This document shows, in pieces, positions 61,042 through 64,000 of a DNA stretch of 64,000 bases. Source of the DNA: ZC4RG25 sp023428365. GTDB lineage: Bacteria; Pseudomonadota; Alphaproteobacteria; Rhizobiales; Hyphomicrobiaceae. The stretch spans positions 186,001-250,000 of the forward strand of contig JBNOAI010000006.1 in NCBI GenBank assembly GCA_050283925.1. Reading direction: 5' to 3'. Each line of letters opens with the position of its first letter. The stretch's first letter is position 1. A program made the translations under genes and the position numbers. Under the pieces are notes generated by a model. It ran no database searches. It saw nothing but the letters and a program-made list of their open reading frames with translations, and was not told the origin of the DNA.

Positions 61042-61924
61042 CTGCGGGGCTCCAAGCGATGCGTCCTGTCCAGTCGCGATGCGGATGGGCGATGCGCTCG
61101 GGGAGTTGTGGCGCGTCGCGTAATGTCTCGAACTCTGTGCGGCGACGCTGAACGACCGGATCGAGCGACGCCAGTTCCGCGTCTGGAAAACCCGGATGGC
61201 ACATGATCAGGTGACACGACCCAGGGCGGCGGAAGAAGTGCTCCAATTCGCGCGAATAGGGGACCTTCTCGTTGAACGGTGACACGCCCGAAAATCCGCG
61301 ATTGGTGGGAAAGCCGAGATCGCGTGCGCGAGCGCCGAAGCCTGCAGTCAGCACCGACAACCCGAGGGCTTTGATCGTCGCCGCCCGCCGCGCCAGGATT
61401 GCTGTGGGCGTGTCTGCGGGATCACGGATCAGCGGCTTCCTATTGGGATAACGGTCGGCAAGCGTTTTGAGCAGCGCATTCCGAATCTGGGGCAGGGCAT
61501 GAACGTGCTGATGGCCGTCGATGATGTCCGGCGGCTGGCCCAGCACGTGCTCAAAACGGTCGAGCTGGCGCCCGACCTCGGCGGCAATTTCAGCTTCCGT
61601 CAATCTGCGGCTCACGGAGAGATCGAGCAGCTTGCTCAGCGACGGAAAGCGTCCGGACGGCGCGAGACGCGGCATTGAGCCCAGCGGTTCGCCGAGTGTC
61701 AGGTTGACGTGCAGGCCGATAGCGAGCTGATCCCGAAGACGTGCGAGACGCGGCGCATGTGCAGGCCAATGGTGACTGGTGACAAGCGCGCTTGTAGCAG
61801 ACAGCCTGCGCTCGGTGGCGAGTTCTTCGATAGCGGCAGAAATGCCGTCGGTCATGGCGTAGTCGTCCGCGCACAAGATGACTGGCGCGGGGCGCGTTGA
61901 TTGGAAGTGCATGGTTTCACTCAC
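61028..61924 (-). CDS. ChbG/HpnK (YdjC)-family carbohydrate deacetylase
   Basis: 298 residues. Metal site ILCADDYAM (Asp-Asp), His in IGLHVNLTLG and in IDGHQHVHALP, and a C-terminal LIMCHPGFPD. Removes an N-acetyl group from a sugar, such as chitin fragments or a lipid-linked GlcNAc. With the GT2 and GtrA partners it may deacetylate a polyprenyl-linked sugar. Overlaps the GT2 stop by 4 bases. Confidence 0.88.
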   Translation of the reverse strand: MSETMHFQSTRPAPVILCADDYAMTDGISAAIEELATERRLSATSALVTSHHWPAHAPRLARLRDQLAIGLHVNLTLGEPLGSMPRLAPSGRFPSLSKLLDLSVSRRLTEAEIAAEVGRQLDRFEHVLGQPPDIIDGHQHVHALPQIRNALLKTLADRYPNRKPLIRDPADTPTAILARRAATIKALGLSVLTAGFGARARDLGFPTNRGFSGVSPFNEKVPYSRELEHFFRRPGSCHLIMCHPGFPDAELASLDPVVQRRRTEFETLRDAPQLPERIAHPHRDWTGRIAWSPADAAG

Positions 61925-62925
61925 CGCGCGTCAGACCCGTCGTGGTGAGTGACGGGAACAACCATCCGGCGGCGCGTGGTAGGTTCGGCGGCGCGGCTGG
62001 TTCCGACCTCTTCGGCGACGATGCACAGCGGTCTTCCTTTGACCTCCTCATAAACGCGGCCCAGATACTCGCCGATCACGCCCAGCGAGATCAGTTGTAC
62101 GCCCGCGAAGATCATCACCGAGATGATGAGTGACGGGTAGCCTGGCACATCGGTGCCGAACAGCAATGTTCGGGACAGATACACAAGAGCACTCGCGAAT
62201 GCTGTCAGCGAGATAGCGAGGCCCAGAAGCGACCAAATCCGAAGCGGCAGCGTAGAGAACGAGGTCAGGCCGTCGAGGGCGAAGCGCAGTAGCGTTCGGA
62301 AGCTCCATCGCGAGCTGCCATGGGCCCGGTCGGCGACGGCATAAGGCACGCCGATCGCGCGAAAGCCGATCCACGAGAACAGGCCCTTATTGAAGCGAGA
62401 GCTTTCATCGAGTGCGTTCATCGCATCGATTGCCCGGCGGTCGAGCAGGCGGAAGTCGCCGGCGCCTTCCGGAATGTCGGACTTCGAGAGGGCATTGAAC
62501 AGGCGGTAGAAGCTGCGCGAATAGAAGCGACGAAACGGGCCATCGGTTGCACGGTCGAGCCGGACGCCGTAGACCACCTGATATCCTGCCCGCCATTTCG
62601 CGACGAACTCTTCGATGATCTCCGGCGGATGTTGAAGGTCGGCATCCATGATGATGGCGGCGTCGCCACGGACGTAGCGCAGCCCGGCTGCGATGGCGAT
62701 CTCCTTACCGAAGTTGCGGCTGAACGAAACGGCCTTGATGCGCGGGTCGGTCTCATGAATGCGCTTCAACGCTGCCAGTGTCCCATCGGTCGACCCGTCA
62801 TCGATGAAGACGATCTCCCACGTGCCGAGACGGTCGAGGATTGGAGCCACGCGGTCCAGGAGTGCGTTCAGACCCTGGGTCTCGTTGAGGACCGGGACGA
62901 TGATCGAGATCAGAGGGGTGCTCAT
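61921..62925 (-). CDS. Polyprenyl-phosphate glycosyltransferase, GT2 family
   Basis: 334 residues. GT2 domain (about 8-235) with LISIIVPVLNE and a DADLQHPPE metal site, followed by two membrane helices and the GEYLGRVYEEVKGRPLCIV signature of the ArnC/GtrB/DPM1 group. Makes a polyprenyl-phosphate-linked sugar in the inner membrane. First gene of the four-gene operon. Confidence 0.92.
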   Translation of the reverse strand: MSTPLISIIVPVLNETQGLNALLDRVAPILDRLGTWEIVFIDDGSTDGTLAALKRIHETDPRIKAVSFSRNFGKEIAIAAGLRYVRGDAAIIMDADLQHPPEIIEEFVAKWRAGYQVVYGVRLDRATDGPFRRFYSRSFYRLFNALSKSDIPEGAGDFRLLDRRAIDAMNALDESSRFNKGLFSWIGFRAIGVPYAVADRAHGSSRWSFRTLLRFALDGLTSFSTLPLRIWSLLGLAISLTAFASALVYLSRTLLFGTDVPGYPSLIISVMIFAGVQLISLGVIGEYLGRVYEEVKGRPLCIVAEEVGTSRAAEPTTRRRMVVPVTHHDGSDAR

Positions 62926-63082
62926 TGCACAGGGAACTTGCGTTAAAGGTCCGCGCTTCGAAATCCAGCGAGCGATTGCAGAACCATATAGGGCAAGTTC
63001 TAGTGGCCGCGTCGTGACCCGATGCCACGGGATATGTCCTGCAGGATATTAGATAGGTTGCGTTGACGTATTTCACAAACAA

Positions 63083-63106
63083 ATGCGGCCCCAAACGGGG
63101 CCGCAT
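63083..63106 (-). terminator. Terminator of the classical L,D-transpeptidase gene
   Basis: Perfect 10-bp stem ATGCGGCCCC with its complement and a 4-base loop, followed on the minus strand by TTGTTTGTG, 28 bases past the L,D-transpeptidase stop. Confidence 0.85.
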
Positions 63107-63133
63107 GATGATCTATCAGTCCTAGAGATGGGA

Positions 63134-63703
63134 TCAGGTGTACTTCTTCCACGTCACCGTCACGCGCGTGCCGGTCGGGACGCGCGGATAGAGATCCAGG
63201 ACGTCCTCGTTATACATGCGGATGCAACCACGGGAGACAGCCTCGCCGATGGTCCAGGGCGCATCGGTGCCGTGGATCCGATACAGGCTCGACCCGAGAT
63301 ACAGGGCGCGAACACCCAGCGGGTTGCGCGGATGTCCGCCCGGCATGACAGCCGGAAGCTTGGGATTCTCGCGACGCATTTCAGCGGTCGGCGTCCAGGT
63401 CGGGTTAACCCGCTTGCTGGTAACGCTCGTCGTGCCCTGCCAGCGGCTGTCGGGCCGAGGAACGGCGATCGGATAGCTGATCGCTTCTCCGCGGCGGTGC
63501 ACCCAGTAAAGTTTGCGATCACCGAAACTGACGATGAGCTGGCCTGGGGCGACGCTAGCCGGGAAAGAGACGACCTGGCGGGAGCCACCGCTCCATAGGA
63601 ATGAGAAAAACCCCTGCGCCGAGGCGCTGGCGGCCATGCTGGTTAGCGCGAATCCCGCTGCAACGACCGTACAGACGAACTGACGGGTGAGCTTGTGGTA
63701 CAC
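63134..63703 (-). CDS. L,D-transpeptidase (YkuD family, classical)
   Basis: 189 residues. Signal peptide cleaved near ASAQ; YkuD domain with the full active site IHGTDAPWTIG and SRGCIRMYNEDV (His, Cys and Arg). Forms 3-3 cross-links in peptidoglycan or attaches proteins to it, in the periplasm. GTG 63703 with GGAGGGG 5 bases upstream. Contrast with the YafK-like protein at 20496, which lacks the Arg. Confidence 0.94.
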   Translation of the reverse strand: MYHKLTRQFVCTVVAAGFALTSMAASASAQGFFSFLWSGGSRQVVSFPASVAPGQLIVSFGDRKLYWVHRRGEAISYPIAVPRPDSRWQGTTSVTSKRVNPTWTPTAEMRRENPKLPAVMPGGHPRNPLGVRALYLGSSLYRIHGTDAPWTIGEAVSRGCIRMYNEDVLDLYPRVPTGTRVTVTWKKYT

Positions 63704-64000
63704 GATGTCCCCTCCATTCCCGTGAGATCAGTGACTATGGCTGAAGTATGGTGAATAGCCGATGTGGGTAACTGTGCCGATATTCGATCATCGGTGCAAG
63801 GCGCATCACATAGGCGTCATGCGTGATAAATGTGTACGTCAGTCATGGTTAATGAATTATTGCATCGCTGGCGGATGACCCGAAAAAGCGCTTTAAGATC
63901 CGTCGGGAAATACTGGAAATAAGGGGCTTTCATGCGACGTCCAGGCACCATTCGCGACGGGCCATTTCGGGCTGGAAGCTGGTAGGTTAGCCTGAGATTT
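63704..64000. other. Upstream region of the L,D-transpeptidase gene, window end
   Basis: No gene recognised in about 300 bases. Presumably promoter of the L,D-transpeptidase gene; a short frame at 63931 ends after 17 codons. Confidence 0.35.

Overview
The window is bacterial, GC-rich (about 60 percent by eye) and reads as one stretch of alphaproteobacterial chromosome, most likely Hyphomicrobiales. Reasons: a two-domain cold-shock protein followed by a DUF192 protein, an EipA/DUF1134 envelope protein, DUF2076, an NdvA-type glucan exporter, an OpgH/MdoH glucosyltransferase, a rhizobial-type outer-membrane barrel (Omp25/31-like) and many TRAP and ABC uptake systems. TTG and GTG starts are common. 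I saw no rRNA, tRNA, CRISPR array, phage or insertion sequence. The genus cannot be fixed from the sequence alone.

Layout. 1-9.6 kb: housekeeping and small metabolic genes (cold shock, DUF192, an SDR with a carboxymuconolactone-decarboxylase-family protein, outer-membrane barrel, DUF2076, a D-threonine-aldolase-like enzyme, a MarR-GNAT regulator, gatB, rpmE). 9.8-24 kb: an ABC exporter, a ketosynthase/ACP pair divergent from a fatty acyl-CoA ligase, EipA flanked by two paralogous small secreted proteins, a YafK-like L,D-transpeptidase, and a bicupin oxalate-decarboxylase-like enzyme with an AEC carrier. 24-46.5 kb: uptake and catabolism. This holds NhaD, a VWA (CoxE-like) protein, an enolase-superfamily enzyme divergent from a TRAP transporter and an FMN/FAD/Fe-S oxidoreductase, a PotABCD-type ABC transporter between an M20 deacylase and an M24 creatinase-like hydrolase, and a sugar ABC transporter headed by a GntR/FCD regulator. 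47-63.7 kb: envelope and glycan functions. This holds NdvA, a YfhO-like membrane protein, a RibD-like reductase with cytochrome b561, a tight four-gene operon (MDR dehydrogenase, PTPS-like protein, GT4, methyltransferase), an OpgH-FkbM-secreted protein operon, a GT2-ChbG-GtrA-HAD operon, and a classical L,D-transpeptidase.

Most notable signals. (1) The four-gene operon at 52.8-56.1 kb pairs a 6-pyruvoyltetrahydropterin-synthase-fold protein that has lost the Zn and catalytic residues of QueD with a glycosyltransferase, a methyltransferase and a dehydrogenase; it is the best candidate for an undescribed pathway. (2) Paired palindromic repeats fill every convergent intergenic gap longer than 100 bp (four of four) and were not seen elsewhere; the hairpin arms covary. 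(3) A perfect 28-bp palindrome overlaps the start codon of the MarR-GNAT gene. (4) The PotA-like ATPase has no ATG, GTG or TTG start ahead of its Walker A motif. (5) Two ABC operons place a stem-loop without a U-tract just after the binding-protein gene. (6) A FadR/FCD-type operator lies directly upstream of the GntR gene.
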